A DNA stretch of 64,000 nucleotides from Flagellimonas algicola (GCF_005937185.1 NZ_VCNI01000001.1:310001-374000), one strand, 5' to 3'. Counted from the first letter of the stretch, positions 8,516 to 17,652 are shown. Made by a program: numbers and translations. Notes: generated by a model from the letters alone, not told the origin.

Positions 8516-8949
8516 GTTTTTGATCTAATTATTTTGTCAAGTCCAAAGTTGATACGATACCAAGCCCTTTCATGGTAATAATACAAGATCATTTTGGTGA
8601 TTACCTCTAGGGTTCCAATCTTCAATCCTGTAAGCGGGTTTCCTGAGATTATCCAAGAAATGATGATTGTATCAAGGGTGCCAATCGCACGCCAGGAAAC
8701 TGTCTTGAACAAATGTCGTTTTCTACTTTCGGGCATCTTGATCCTTACCCAAGCCCGTTCGTGGAGGTAATACAAAATCATTTTGGTAAAAACCTCCGAA
8801 AAACCAATCTTAAGCCCTGTGGCAGGGTTCCCGGTAATAATCCAGGACAACACTACGGTGTCCAAGGTTCCTACTAACCTCCAGGTGATAGTCTTGGCAA
8901 TATGTCTTTTATGGGATATTCTGCCCATAAATCCAGAGATCTTACCCAC
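8500..8949 (-). CDS. tandem DUF2061 membrane protein in the sulfate-activation operon
   Basis: The protein has 149 residues made of two near-identical copies of a unit of about 56 residues, 15-70 and 78-133. Each copy reads RH..KT..WR..GTLDT, then SWII.GNP.TGLKIG, then TKMILYY.HERAW.RI. This is the DUF2061 family, small predicted membrane proteins of unknown function; each copy could contribute a weakly hydrophobic membrane hairpin. It lies between cysQ (three bases apart) and cysC (16-base overlap), so it is made together with the PAPS enzymes. A link to sulfate handling or entry is inferred from position only. A second ATG seven codons in (MGRISHKR) is an alternative start. Confidence 0.85.
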   Translation of the reverse strand: MGKISGFMGRISHKRHIAKTITWRLVGTLDTVVLSWIITGNPATGLKIGFSEVFTKMILYYLHERAWVRIKMPESRKRHLFKTVSWRAIGTLDTIIISWIISGNPLTGLKIGTLEVITKMILYYYHERAWYRINFGLDKIIRSKTWKRI

Positions 8950-8952
8950 AGC

Positions 8953-9771
8953 TTATTGGCTTACTAAAAAATAGGGATTCAACAAATTTTCTTTATTATA
9001 TGGTAATTCCTCATTGGTCTGCTGGGAAATCACCTTTAATCCAACTGCATTGCAAATTGCATGGCCGGCTGCAGTATCCCACTCCATGGTAGGAGCAAAT
9101 CTAGGATAAAAATCGGCCTTACCTTCGGCGACAAGACAGAATTTAAGCGAACTTCCTTTGGAAACAACTTCTATTTCATCAAAGTCACTTTCAATGGATG
9201 AGATAAAATCAAGTGTATCTTGGTTCATATGCGAGCGACTGCCTACAACGCGGGCCAACGCTTTACTTGTTTTACTCATAGAAATACGATCTTCTTCCGC
9301 AAATAGTTCATTTGTAAGATTGAGTTCTTCATCGAGGATGGTTTTATAGGCAATCTTTTTTGTCACATCTGCATAATAAAGTTCACGACTTACAGGAACA
9401 TAGATTACACCTAGAACAGGTCTTCCCTTTTGGCAAAGCGCAATGTTCACTGTAAATTCGCCGTTCCGCTTGATAAATTCCTTGGTGCCATCCAGCGGAT
9501 CTACAATCCAACATTTATCCCAATGCTTTCTATCATCGTATTCCAGGTTTTTGTTCTCTTCGGAGATAATAGGGATGTCGGTTTCAATCAGATATTGATT
9601 GATAAGGGTGTTGGCCGCAGTATCCGCCTCAGTAAGCGGTGAACGGTCATCTTTTATTTCCAGTTCGAAATTGGGTTTTCTATAAATTTCCATAATAGCC
9701 GAACCACCAGAGATGGCGGCTTTGATAGCTATTTCAATAGGGTCGGTAATTGATTGCGTGTTGTTTTTCAT
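8953..9771 (-). CDS. cysQ: 3'(2'),5'-bisphosphate nucleotidase
   Basis: This enzyme removes the 3'-phosphate from PAP, the inhibitory by-product of sulfotransferases, and may also act on PAPS. It belongs to the inositol monophosphatase fold: SPLTEADTAAN, the metal-binding DPLDGTKEF, and WDTAAGHAI near the C-terminus are all present. The open frame extends to 9819, but a TAnnTTTG box at 9786-9793 lies inside that extension, and the family N-terminus (IEIAIKAA) fits an ATG at 9771, giving 272 residues. It is the first gene of the operon cysQ, DUF2061, cysC, cysD, cysN, so PAPS supply and PAP disposal are co-expressed. Confidence 0.92.
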   Translation of the reverse strand: MKNNTQSITDPIEIAIKAAISGGSAIMEIYRKPNFELEIKDDRSPLTEADTAANTLINQYLIETDIPIISEENKNLEYDDRKHWDKCWIVDPLDGTKEFIKRNGEFTVNIALCQKGRPVLGVIYVPVSRELYYADVTKKIAYKTILDEELNLTNELFAEEDRISMSKTSKALARVVGSRSHMNQDTLDFISSIESDFDEIEVVSKGSSLKFCLVAEGKADFYPRFAPTMEWDTAAGHAICNAVGLKVISQQTNEELPYNKENLLNPYFLVSQ

Positions 9772-9785
9772 ATGATGACAAAATT

Positions 9786-9793
9786 CAAAAATA
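9786..9793 (-). promoter_or_regulatory. putative -7 box of the cysQ-cysN operon
   Basis: TATTTTTG on the minus strand matches TAnnTTTG. Transcription would begin about five bases downstream, leaving a leader of roughly ten bases before the ATG at 9771. This argues against the longer cysQ frame. No well-spaced -33 TTG was found. Confidence 0.4.
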
Positions 9794-9952
9794 CCATCAG
9801 TAATAACAATTTTTGACACGTTTTTACGGTGTACGTTTAAAAAAATCGATTATCATGATCAATTCTAAATTTTAAGGACGCTCCAAGGGGGTGAGAGTAT
9901 CGGATGAAAGGAAAAAATTACAAATTAATAACAATTTACGTTAGTAAAAATC

Positions 9953-10981
9953 TTAAACCTTATAATATTGTTTGTACCAGTTTATAAATTCTTGCACCCC
10001 ATGCTCTATCTGCGTATCAGGGCGGTAATCATAATCTTTGATCAGCTCATCTACATTGGCCCAGGTTTTGCTGACGTCACCAGGTTGCATGGGTAGCATT
10101 TCTTTTTTGGCTTCAATCCCCAAGCTTTTTTCAATTGCTTTGATGAATTTCATTAGCTTAACGGATTTGTTGTTTCCAATATTGTAAACCTTGTACAGCT
10201 CACTTGCAGATTTTCTTTCGGTAACATCCTTGACCACAACTCGTACCACGCCTTCTACAATATCATCAATAAAAGTGAAATCCCTTTCCATTTCTCCGCT
10301 GTTGAATACCTTAATAGGTTTGCCCTTTAACATTGCATCTGTAAAAAGGAACATGGCCATATCAGGTCGTCCCCATGGACCATATACCGTAAAGAACCGA
10401 AGACCTGTTGTCAAGAAACCATATAAGTGACTGTAGGTGTGTGCCATGAGCTCATTGCTCTTTTTGGTGGCAGCATATAGGCTAATGGGATGGTCAACAT
10501 TATCTGAAGTATTAAAAGGTATCTTTTTGTTTAAGCCATACACACTTGAACTACTGGCGTATACAAGGTGTCTCACCTTATTATGTCTGCAGCCTTCGAG
10601 TATGTTCAAGAAACCCACCACATTGCTATCTACATAAGCTTCCGGATTTTCTAGACTATATCGCACACCGGCCTGTGCTGCAAGATGACAAACCACATCA
10701 AATTTTTCGGTCTCGAATAATTTGGGTAATTGATCGCGATCTTCCAGATTCATTCTAACAAATTTGAATTGGGACGAATGAATCGAGCTTTCTGAAACAG
10801 AATTGAATTTTTCAGCTTGGGAGGAATCTATCCCCAGTTCTTTTAACCGAGCATATTTGAGACCGACATCGTAGTAACTATTAATGTTGTCCAGTCCTAC
10901 TACTTGACAGTTTTGAGCTATCAACTGGGCTACTGTATGAAATCCAATGAACCCAGCTGCCCCAGTTACCAATACCTTCAT
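9953..10981 (-). CDS. NAD-dependent epimerase, UDP-glucuronate 4-epimerase-like
   Basis: This 342-residue extended short-chain dehydrogenase has an NAD-binding GAAGFIG loop at residues 7-13, ASSSSVYG (catalytic Ser), YAATKK (Tyr-x-x-x-Lys) and RFFTVYGPWGRPDMA. The DNINSYYDVGLKYARL segment after the second strand and the GRPDMA motif are typical of UDP-glucuronate epimerases such as LpsL/CapI, which make UDP-galacturonate. With ugd nearby, a second uronic acid donor is likely. It could instead be a related UDP-sugar 4-epimerase. It is divergent from the aminotransferase across a 384-bp regulatory gap. Confidence 0.85.
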   Translation of the reverse strand: MKVLVTGAAGFIGFHTVAQLIAQNCQVVGLDNINSYYDVGLKYARLKELGIDSSQAEKFNSVSESSIHSSQFKFVRMNLEDRDQLPKLFETEKFDVVCHLAAQAGVRYSLENPEAYVDSNVVGFLNILEGCRHNKVRHLVYASSSSVYGLNKKIPFNTSDNVDHPISLYAATKKSNELMAHTYSHLYGFLTTGLRFFTVYGPWGRPDMAMFLFTDAMLKGKPIKVFNSGEMERDFTFIDDIVEGVVRVVVKDVTERKSASELYKVYNIGNNKSVKLMKFIKAIEKSLGIEAKKEMLPMQPGDVSKTWANVDELIKDYDYRPDTQIEHGVQEFINWYKQYYKV

Positions 10982-11365
10982 TCAATTCTGTTTTTTGAGG
11001 TTATACTATTTAATGTATGGATTCGATTTTATTGAGCGGCCAAATTAAATAATTACGAGGAAAGTATACCTTATTTATAGTACCCTTAGTTGTAATACCC
11101 GATAAACGGATGAACGGTAATACCCGACCTTCTTTATTTGGAAATGATGTGGTCAACTAAATGGTAATGGTATTCAATCGATTTTTTTTACATGTTTGGC
11201 GAAAATCACATGGTTTTGATCCTAACTCTATGTTAAGTTGGTAACTTTAGTTTTTAATGTGACTCTTGAGTTAATTTTCAACGAATTGCAGTCCCCTTAA
11301 TTAAAAGTTTTTAGTACCTGATTTGATAAAATCTATTAGTTACAACTAAAGTAAAACCGCTGAAC
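10982..11365. other. 384-bp divergent regulatory region with direct repeats
   Basis: No gene is seen. The gap lies between the epimerase (minus) and the aminotransferase-to-kinase operon (plus) and must contain both promoters. Its notable content is a pair of perfect 11-bp direct repeats described separately. No TAnnTTTG box with good spacing was identified. Confidence 0.6.
11092..11127 (+). repeat. two direct repeats GTAATACCCGA, 25-bp period
   Basis: GTAATACCCGA occurs at 11092-11102 and again, identical, at 11117-11127, with 14 bases between. The period of 25 bp is about two and a half helical turns. The repeats sit well upstream of the DegT-CapD-Wza-Wzc operon. They could be binding sites for a regulator of the polysaccharide genes; this is inference from placement. 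Confidence 0.5.
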
Positions 11366-12499
11366 TTGGAAACCGAAATTCAATCTAAAATATGGCTGTC
11401 CTCGCCGCATATGGGAGGAACAGAACTTTCTTTTGTTCACGAGGCCTTTGATACCAACTGGGTAGCGCCACTGGGACCAAATGTTACTGGATTTGAGGAG
11501 GACATTGAAAACTATCTGGGACATGATGTAAATGTTGCAGCATTGAGTTCGGGTACCGGGGCCATACATTTAGGACTTAAGTTACTTGGAGTTTCTGCTG
11601 GGGATGAGGTGCTTTGTCAAAGTTTTACATTTTCTGCTTCGGCAAACCCAATTACTTATCTCGGGGCTAAACCAGTCTTTATTGATAGTGAACCGGAAAC
11701 CTGGAATATGTCACCAAAGCTTCTTGAGGAAGCAATCATTCAAAGAATATCATCTGGCAATAAGCCGAAAGCCATTGTAACCGTTCACCTCTATGGAATG
11801 CCATATAAGGTAGAAGAGATTCATGCCATAGCAAACGATTATGAGATTCCGGTTTTGGAAGATAGCGCAGAAGCCCTGGGCAGTACTTATGGTTCGAGGG
11901 CGTGTGGTACTTTTGGGGATATAGCCATATTGTCGTTCAACGGAAATAAGATTATAACAACTTCTGGAGGAGGTGCCTTGGTATCCAAAAGAAAAGAGTA
12001 CCGGGATAAGGCAATTTTTCTGGCCACCCAAGCTAGGGACAAAGCAGTTCACTATCAACATTCAGAGATTGGACATAACTATAGAATGAGTAATGTTTTG
12101 GCCGGAATTGGAAGAGGCCAGATGCAAGTTTTGGATGACAGGGTTGCAGCTAGAAGAAACAACTATAGGTTCTATACCGAACAACTTCGTGAATTTGATG
12201 AAATAACCTTTCTGGACGAGCCTTACGGGATGTTCAGTAACAGATGGTTGAGCTGTATTCTCACACCTTCCTATGAGGTAAGGGAAAAGATACGTGTGGC
12301 CTTGGAGCTTGAGAATATCGAATCCAGACCACTCTGGAAGCCCATGCACCTGCAACCCATTTATCAAAAAGAAGTTTGCTTTTCCGATGGCACCTCGGAA
12401 AACCTCTTTCAAAGAGGCTTGTGTCTGCCAAGTGGCTCCAATCTAATGGAACAGGACTTGGAGCGCATTATTAAAATAATAAAAATTGCTCTTTCATGA
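11366..12499 (+). CDS. DegT/DnrJ/EryC1-family sugar aminotransferase
   Basis: This 377-residue PLP enzyme puts an amino group onto a keto-sugar nucleotide. Motifs: KIWLSSPHMGG at the N-terminus, LSSGTGAIHLGL (PLP phosphate binding), VLEDSAEALGS (Asp for the pyridine nitrogen), SFNGNKIITTSGGG with the PLP lysine near residue 195, and GHNYRMSN. It starts at a TTG: the next in-frame ATG would delete the conserved KIWLS segment. It overlaps the following dehydratase gene by four bases (ATGA). A PglF-like 4,6-dehydratase followed by a PglE-like aminotransferase would make a UDP-4-amino-4,6-dideoxy sugar such as a bacillosamine precursor; no acetyltransferase is next to it. Confidence 0.9.
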   Translation: METEIQSKIWLSSPHMGGTELSFVHEAFDTNWVAPLGPNVTGFEEDIENYLGHDVNVAALSSGTGAIHLGLKLLGVSAGDEVLCQSFTFSASANPITYLGAKPVFIDSEPETWNMSPKLLEEAIIQRISSGNKPKAIVTVHLYGMPYKVEEIHAIANDYEIPVLEDSAEALGSTYGSRACGTFGDIAILSFNGNKIITTSGGGALVSKRKEYRDKAIFLATQARDKAVHYQHSEIGHNYRMSNVLAGIGRGQMQVLDDRVAARRNNYRFYTEQLREFDEITFLDEPYGMFSNRWLSCILTPSYEVREKIRVALELENIESRPLWKPMHLQPIYQKEVCFSDGTSENLFQRGLCLPSGSNLMEQDLERIIKIIKIALS

Positions 12500-14436
12500 T
12501 ACAGAACTACCTAACTAACACTGTTGAAAGGTATGCCTCCAAATGGCTGGTGTTGGCAATTGACGTGGTCATTGTGGCATTTTCATTTGTACTATCGTAT
12601 TTTATACGTTTCAACCTGACTTTCAATTTTGACGTAGATAAACTCTTCGTGCAATTGCCATGGGTCTTGTTCATTGCCTTGATTTCCTTTTTAATGATAG
12701 GCTCTTATAAAGGCGTTGTACGGCATACGGGTATGCGGGATGTATACAATATCTTCAATGCCATTTGCTTGGCAAGTATCTTTACGATTTTCCTTGTACT
12801 TGCTAACAGAAAATTTCAGTTGGCGGACAATTTTACCATTCCCTTGTCCATCATTATAATAAACAGCCTTATTTCTTTCGTGGCCCTAGTAGCTTCCAGG
12901 TATGTGTTTAAAACACTTTTTCATGGATTTGTAAATGAGAATGGATTTAACTCTGCCAAAAACGTGGTGATTTATGGTGCAGGTAATTCCGGGATTTTGA
13001 CCCACGGAGCACTGACCAACCATTCTAAGAGTAATGTTAAAGTGGTAGGTTATGTAGACAAGGACAGGAAGAAAATAGGTAAGTTGATCAATGGAGTCAA
13101 TGTTTATGGCCCAGAGATACTGACCAAGGATTTCATTTCCAAAAAGAGAATTTCCGAAGTCATATTTTGTATCCAAAACATAGATCATAAAAAACTTAAC
13201 CAGTTGGTTGAGGGCTTGGTTGATTTCCCCGTACTGGTTAAAATTATCCCTCCGGTTGAAGACTGGATCAATGGCGAATTAAAGGCCTCACAAATTAAAA
13301 CGGTTCAAATTGAGGATTTACTGAACCGCAAACCTATTGCCATTACCAATTCCAAAATAAGTGAGGAAGTAAAGGATAAAGTGATTTTTGTTACCGGGGG
13401 CGCTGGATCAATCGGAAGTGAGATCGTAAGACAAATATGCAGATACAATTTCCGCTCTCTGGTAATAATTGATCAGGCGGAATCAGCATTGTATGATTTA
13501 CAGCAGGAATTGAAACAGAAGGGGTATCATAATTTTATTCCTATCGTGGGAGACGTGAGGGATAAAAATAGGATGAATTATATCTTCCAGGAGCACAAAC
13601 CGGATTTGGTTTTCCATGCAGCTGCTTACAAGCATGTACCTTTAATGGAGTATAATTCCTATGAAGCAATTAAAATAAACATTGCAGGCACAAAGACCAT
13701 TGTGGACCTGGCAATACAATATAATATCGACAAATTTGTACTGGTATCCACAGACAAGGCGGTGAACCCCACCAATGTTATGGGAGCTAGCAAAAGAATT
13801 GCGGAAATCTATGTGAGTTGCAAGCAGCAAGAAAGCAAGACAAAGTTTATCACAACCCGTTTTGGCAACGTATTAGGTTCCAATGGATCCGTGATTCCCT
13901 TGTTCAGAAAGCAAATTGAACATGGTGGACCAATTACCTTAACCCATAAAGATATTACGCGTTACTTTATGACAATTCCTGAAGCTTCCCAATTGGTTTT
14001 GGAAGCTGGAGCTATGGGTGAAGGTGGTGAAATCTTTATTTTCGATATGGGTGAATCTGTGAAGATTTACGACTTGGCAAAGAACATGATCAAGCTTTCA
14101 GGCCTGAGTTACCCTGAGGACATTGACATTAAAGTGACCGGTTTAAGACCAGGGGAGAAGTTATACGAAGAACTACTGGCCAATGGTGAAAATACATTGC
14201 CTACCTATCATGAGAAAATAAAAATAAGCAAGACAAGGGACTTGGATTATGTAGACTTGCGATCTAAAATTGATGAACTTTGCATAAGTAACTTATTTTT
14301 CAGTGAAAATACTATTCAACTAATGAAAAGTATAGTTCCTGAATATATTTCAAAAAATTCAAAACTTTGCGAATTGGATAAAGATGAAAAGGTTAGTTTT
14401 GACAATAGTACCCTTACAACGGTAAAACCCAACTAG
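12496..14436 (+). CDS. membrane nucleotide-sugar 4,6-dehydratase, CapD/PglF/WbpM type
   Basis: The protein has 646 residues. About four membrane segments lie in residues 15-130. A first Rossmann domain (VIYGAGNSGILTH, near 155) is followed by the catalytic SDR domain starting VFVTGGAGSIGSEIV (near 297). STDKAVNPTNVMGASKR is the signature of inverting or retaining UDP-GlcNAc 4,6-dehydratases, in which the usual Tyr of the SDR triad is replaced by Met. TRFGNVLGSNGSVIPLF and GLRPGEKLYEELL complete the family pattern. It probably makes a UDP-4-keto-6-deoxy-hexose that the upstream aminotransferase uses. It is the second gene of the operon running to the BY-kinase. Confidence 0.92.
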   Translation: MIQNYLTNTVERYASKWLVLAIDVVIVAFSFVLSYFIRFNLTFNFDVDKLFVQLPWVLFIALISFLMIGSYKGVVRHTGMRDVYNIFNAICLASIFTIFLVLANRKFQLADNFTIPLSIIIINSLISFVALVASRYVFKTLFHGFVNENGFNSAKNVVIYGAGNSGILTHGALTNHSKSNVKVVGYVDKDRKKIGKLINGVNVYGPEILTKDFISKKRISEVIFCIQNIDHKKLNQLVEGLVDFPVLVKIIPPVEDWINGELKASQIKTVQIEDLLNRKPIAITNSKISEEVKDKVIFVTGGAGSIGSEIVRQICRYNFRSLVIIDQAESALYDLQQELKQKGYHNFIPIVGDVRDKNRMNYIFQEHKPDLVFHAAAYKHVPLMEYNSYEAIKINIAGTKTIVDLAIQYNIDKFVLVSTDKAVNPTNVMGASKRIAEIYVSCKQQESKTKFITTRFGNVLGSNGSVIPLFRKQIEHGGPITLTHKDITRYFMTIPEASQLVLEAGAMGEGGEIFIFDMGESVKIYDLAKNMIKLSGLSYPEDIDIKVTGLRPGEKLYEELLANGENTLPTYHEKIKISKTRDLDYVDLRSKIDELCISNLFFSENTIQLMKSIVPEYISKNSKLCELDKDEKVSFDNSTLTTVKPN

Positions 14437-14470
14437 TTCGTGATTTTTAAATTAAAATTAGATAATCAAC

Positions 14471-15247
14471 ATGTTTAGATTTAACAGCCGATCAATCAAA
14501 AGTTATAGCTTTTGTTTATTGTTTCTAGTTCTCGCTTCATGTGCCTCTAGAAAAGATGTAGTCTACTTTCAGGATACAGGGGACTTTGAGACTTTGGTCA
14601 ATAACAATACTTCCGTGTCAAAATTTAAAGTGGATGATTTGGTTTCCATTCACGTATCTTCCTTAAACCCTGAAGCCAGTGCACCTTTCAATTTGTTCAG
14701 GGGAGCTTCGGAAAGTGGGTTTAGACCAGAACAGGTAGATTATTTGGTGGATCAAGATGGGGAAATTGATTTCCCGGTTATCGGTAAGTTAAAAATAGAA
14801 GGCTTGTCCCCAGAGGAATTGAGAGCTGTGCTACGAGATCGTTTATCCGATTATTTGAAAGACCCGATTATAAATATAAGACTCCGTAATTTTACAATTA
14901 CGGTACTTGGAGCCGTAAACAGGCCAGGTACGTATCCAGTAAATGGAGAACAAATAACCATTTTGGAAGCATTGGGTCTTGCTGGGGACTTAACTATACG
15001 GGGTGTTCGGGAAAACGTATTGGTGGTTAGGGATTTTAATGGGACAAAAGTGTACACTCGTATCAATTTGACCTCTAAGGAGATGATAAAATCACCTGTG
15101 TATTACTTAACCCAAAATGATGTGGTATATGTGGAGCCCAACAAATCTGGTATTCAAGAAACTTCATTGGATGAGAGAGCATCTATCTATGTCTCTATTA
15201 TCTCGTTGGTGATTACTTCCACGGTATTGATGATTACAAGAAGTTAA
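14471..15247 (+). CDS. Wza-like polysaccharide export outer-membrane lipoprotein
   Basis: This 258-residue protein has a lipoprotein signal with lipobox LASC (Cys24), then the Poly_export domain (DLVSIHVSSLNPEAS through DYLVDQDGEIDFPVIGKL) and an SLBB domain (ITVLGAVNRPGTYPVNGEQITILEALGLAG). It ends with a hydrophobic segment (ISLVITSTVLMITRS) typical of flavobacterial Wza-like proteins. The family forms the outer-membrane/periplasmic channel for capsule or exopolysaccharide. It is 34 bases after the dehydratase and 11 bases before the BY-kinase, its usual partner. Confidence 0.93.
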   Translation: MFRFNSRSIKSYSFCLLFLVLASCASRKDVVYFQDTGDFETLVNNNTSVSKFKVDDLVSIHVSSLNPEASAPFNLFRGASESGFRPEQVDYLVDQDGEIDFPVIGKLKIEGLSPEELRAVLRDRLSDYLKDPIINIRLRNFTITVLGAVNRPGTYPVNGEQITILEALGLAGDLTIRGVRENVLVVRDFNGTKVYTRINLTSKEMIKSPVYYLTQNDVVYVEPNKSGIQETSLDERASIYVSIISLVITSTVLMITRS

Positions 15248-15258
15248 ATTGGATTTTA

Positions 15259-17652
15259 ATGAAAACTGAAAATTCGGAAGCTCTCCATAGTAACGAGACT
15301 ACCAGCGACCTACTTAAGCCAATTTTGAAAAATTGGAAATGGTTTGTTGCATCCATATTTGTCGCTATTTTACTTGCATTTTTATATATCCGCTATGCTG
15401 TGCCAGAATATGGCATACATGCAAAAATTAAGATTCTGGAAGATCAAAACTCGACTTCGGAGCTGGGAGCATTCAGCGACCTTGGAGTTTTAGGTGGAGG
15501 TCGAAACAATGTACAGGATGAGATTGAATCCCTTAATTCCAGGATGAATTTGATGAAGGTAGTCGAAGATTTGGGACTGAACACAAAGGTAATTGCTCTC
15601 GGAAGCATAAAAAACACCGTATTGTATGACGACCAGCCCTTCAACGTAAGTTTTTTGGCCCCTGATTCCATAGTACAAAAAACGGAACACGAATTTTTCG
15701 TCACCTTGGACTCCCAAACCTCGTTTGATTTTGCCAACGAGGAGGATGCTCCTTTTTCCAAAGAATCCTTTGGGACACCAATTGCCTCTTCTTTGGGCGA
15801 TTTGATCATAACGCCAAAGAGCACTTTGGATATTGGGAAACTCAAGGGAAAAAAATATAAGGTCAAAGTAAGTCCTATAGCAAATGTGGCGGAATATTAT
15901 CAGAGAAATATTCTGATTACGGTTACCGACATGCTTTCCAACATTATTTCAATCAACCTGAATGATGCGGTAAAAAAACGAGGCAAGGATGTCATAAATA
16001 CACTGATTTCCATCTATAACCAAAATGCGGTTGATGACAAAAAGGCAATCGCCGATCGGACCTCGAGTTTTATCAACGACCGAATAGCTGATATTTATGG
16101 TGATTTATCCAATGTGGATCAAAGTGCTGAGGATTTTAAATCGGGTAGGGGAATTACCGACATAGGTGCCCAAACCAATGTAAATCTGAACATTGGTGCT
16201 ACCAACCAACAAGAACTTCAAAATGCCTCCGTTCAATTGGATATTGCTTCCAGTATGAAAGACCTTGTGGACGGCGAGAACGGGTACGAGTTGCTTCCTA
16301 CCAATGTAGGACTTAACGACGAAACCATTGCAGGTACAACAGCAAGATATAATGAATTGGCATTGGAGCGTAAAAGGCTTCTTGAAAGCTCCAATGAAAA
16401 AAACCCCATTATTGTCAACTTAGACAGGCAGTTAGATGGTTTAAAGCGTAGCATGAAGTCCAGTTTAAATAGTGTTGAAAACAATCTAACGCTTCAAGTT
16501 AACAGTCTTAGCAGTCAGTTATCTAGAATAAATTCCCGAATATATTCTGCACCTAAAAATGAACGGGCGCTGCGTGATATTACGCGTCAGCAGCAAACAA
16601 CGGAGTCGCTATATCTGTATTTATTGCAAAAAAGGGAGGAATCACAGATTACCTATGCTTCTGCTTCCCCAAAATCGAAAATTATTGATTCAGCTTATCT
16701 GATGAGCAAAGATCCAGTTTCTCCCAAGAAACCGGTTATCTATTTAGCTTCATTCATTTTGGGTCTTTTGGTTCCATTTGGTTTTTTCTACCTGAAAGAT
16801 ATGATGGACAATAAGGTGCACAACAAGATAGAGCTGGAAAAGGCAATTTTCAACAAGGCACCTGTCATTGCAGAATTGCCTAAAATTGGCAAAAAAGCAA
16901 GCAAATTGATCAATGGGATGGATCGCTCCGTTTTGGGCGAATCCCTCCGTATATTAAGAACCAACCTGAACTATGTTCTTAAAAACAAGAATGGTCAGGA
17001 ACGTGGTCACATGATTCTTGTTACCTCCAGTGTCCCAGGTGAAGGAAAAACGTTTATATCCTCCAACTTGGCAATGGTATTTGCCAGCACAAAAAAGAGA
17101 GTGCTACTGGTGGGAGCGGATATCAGAAATCCCAAACTTCAAAACTTCTATTCGGATTTAGGACTAAGGATGAACGGCGAATTGGGAGCTAATGGTAAAT
17201 CCAAAAGGGGCTTGACAGAATTTCTGCATGATGATAATCTTCAGTTCAAGGACACAATTACTCCAGCTATCATCAATGACAACAAGGTGGATATTGTGTT
17301 TTCTGGAAAGATTCCACCAAACCCTGCCGAGTTGCTTATGAGTGGTAGATTAAAGGAATTTATGGATCTGGCCATTGAAAATTATGACTATGTAGTAGTG
17401 GATTCTGCCCCAATGCTTGTGGTTACGGACACCTTATTGATAAGCGATTTTGCTCATCAAATTTTATATGTTACCAAGGCTGGTGTCACCGACCGTAAGG
17501 TATTGGAGTACCCCATTAAGCTAGTGGATGAAAAAAAGGTCAAAAACCTATCCTTTGTGGTAAATGGTGTTAAGGAGACCAATTTGGGGTATGGACGAAA
17601 CTATGGTTATGGCTATGGAAGAACAGTCAAGAAGTGGTGGAACTTTAATTGA
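15259..17652 (+). CDS. Wzc-like polysaccharide co-polymerase with BY-kinase domain
   Basis: This 797-residue inner-membrane protein has an N-terminal Wzz domain with a first membrane segment at about 30-50, a long periplasmic coiled-coil region, a G-rich/GNVR segment, a second membrane segment near 495-515, and a cytoplasmic tyrosine autokinase domain. Walker A is SSVPGEGKTFISSN. The Walker A' strand reads VLLVGADIRNP, so the first of the two Asp usual at this site is Gly. Walker B is YVVVDSAP. The C-terminus carries a Tyr cluster (YGRNYGYGYGR) as autophosphorylation sites. It controls polymer length and export with the Wza-like channel and is presumably reset by the phosphatase encoded tail-to-tail with it. 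Confidence 0.93.
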   Translation: MKTENSEALHSNETTSDLLKPILKNWKWFVASIFVAILLAFLYIRYAVPEYGIHAKIKILEDQNSTSELGAFSDLGVLGGGRNNVQDEIESLNSRMNLMKVVEDLGLNTKVIALGSIKNTVLYDDQPFNVSFLAPDSIVQKTEHEFFVTLDSQTSFDFANEEDAPFSKESFGTPIASSLGDLIITPKSTLDIGKLKGKKYKVKVSPIANVAEYYQRNILITVTDMLSNIISINLNDAVKKRGKDVINTLISIYNQNAVDDKKAIADRTSSFINDRIADIYGDLSNVDQSAEDFKSGRGITDIGAQTNVNLNIGATNQQELQNASVQLDIASSMKDLVDGENGYELLPTNVGLNDETIAGTTARYNELALERKRLLESSNEKNPIIVNLDRQLDGLKRSMKSSLNSVENNLTLQVNSLSSQLSRINSRIYSAPKNERALRDITRQQQTTESLYLYLLQKREESQITYASASPKSKIIDSAYLMSKDPVSPKKPVIYLASFILGLLVPFGFFYLKDMMDNKVHNKIELEKAIFNKAPVIAELPKIGKKASKLINGMDRSVLGESLRILRTNLNYVLKNKNGQERGHMILVTSSVPGEGKTFISSNLAMVFASTKKRVLLVGADIRNPKLQNFYSDLGLRMNGELGANGKSKRGLTEFLHDDNLQFKDTITPAIINDNKVDIVFSGKIPPNPAELLMSGRLKEFMDLAIENYDYVVVDSAPMLVVTDTLLISDFAHQILYVTKAGVTDRKVLEYPIKLVDEKKVKNLSFVVNGVKETNLGYGRNYGYGYGRTVKKWWNFN

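Noticed and set aside
5751..9771. A complete assimilatory sulfate-reduction operon
   Set aside because: No cysH, cysI/J or siroheme genes are present; only activation and PAP removal are encoded.
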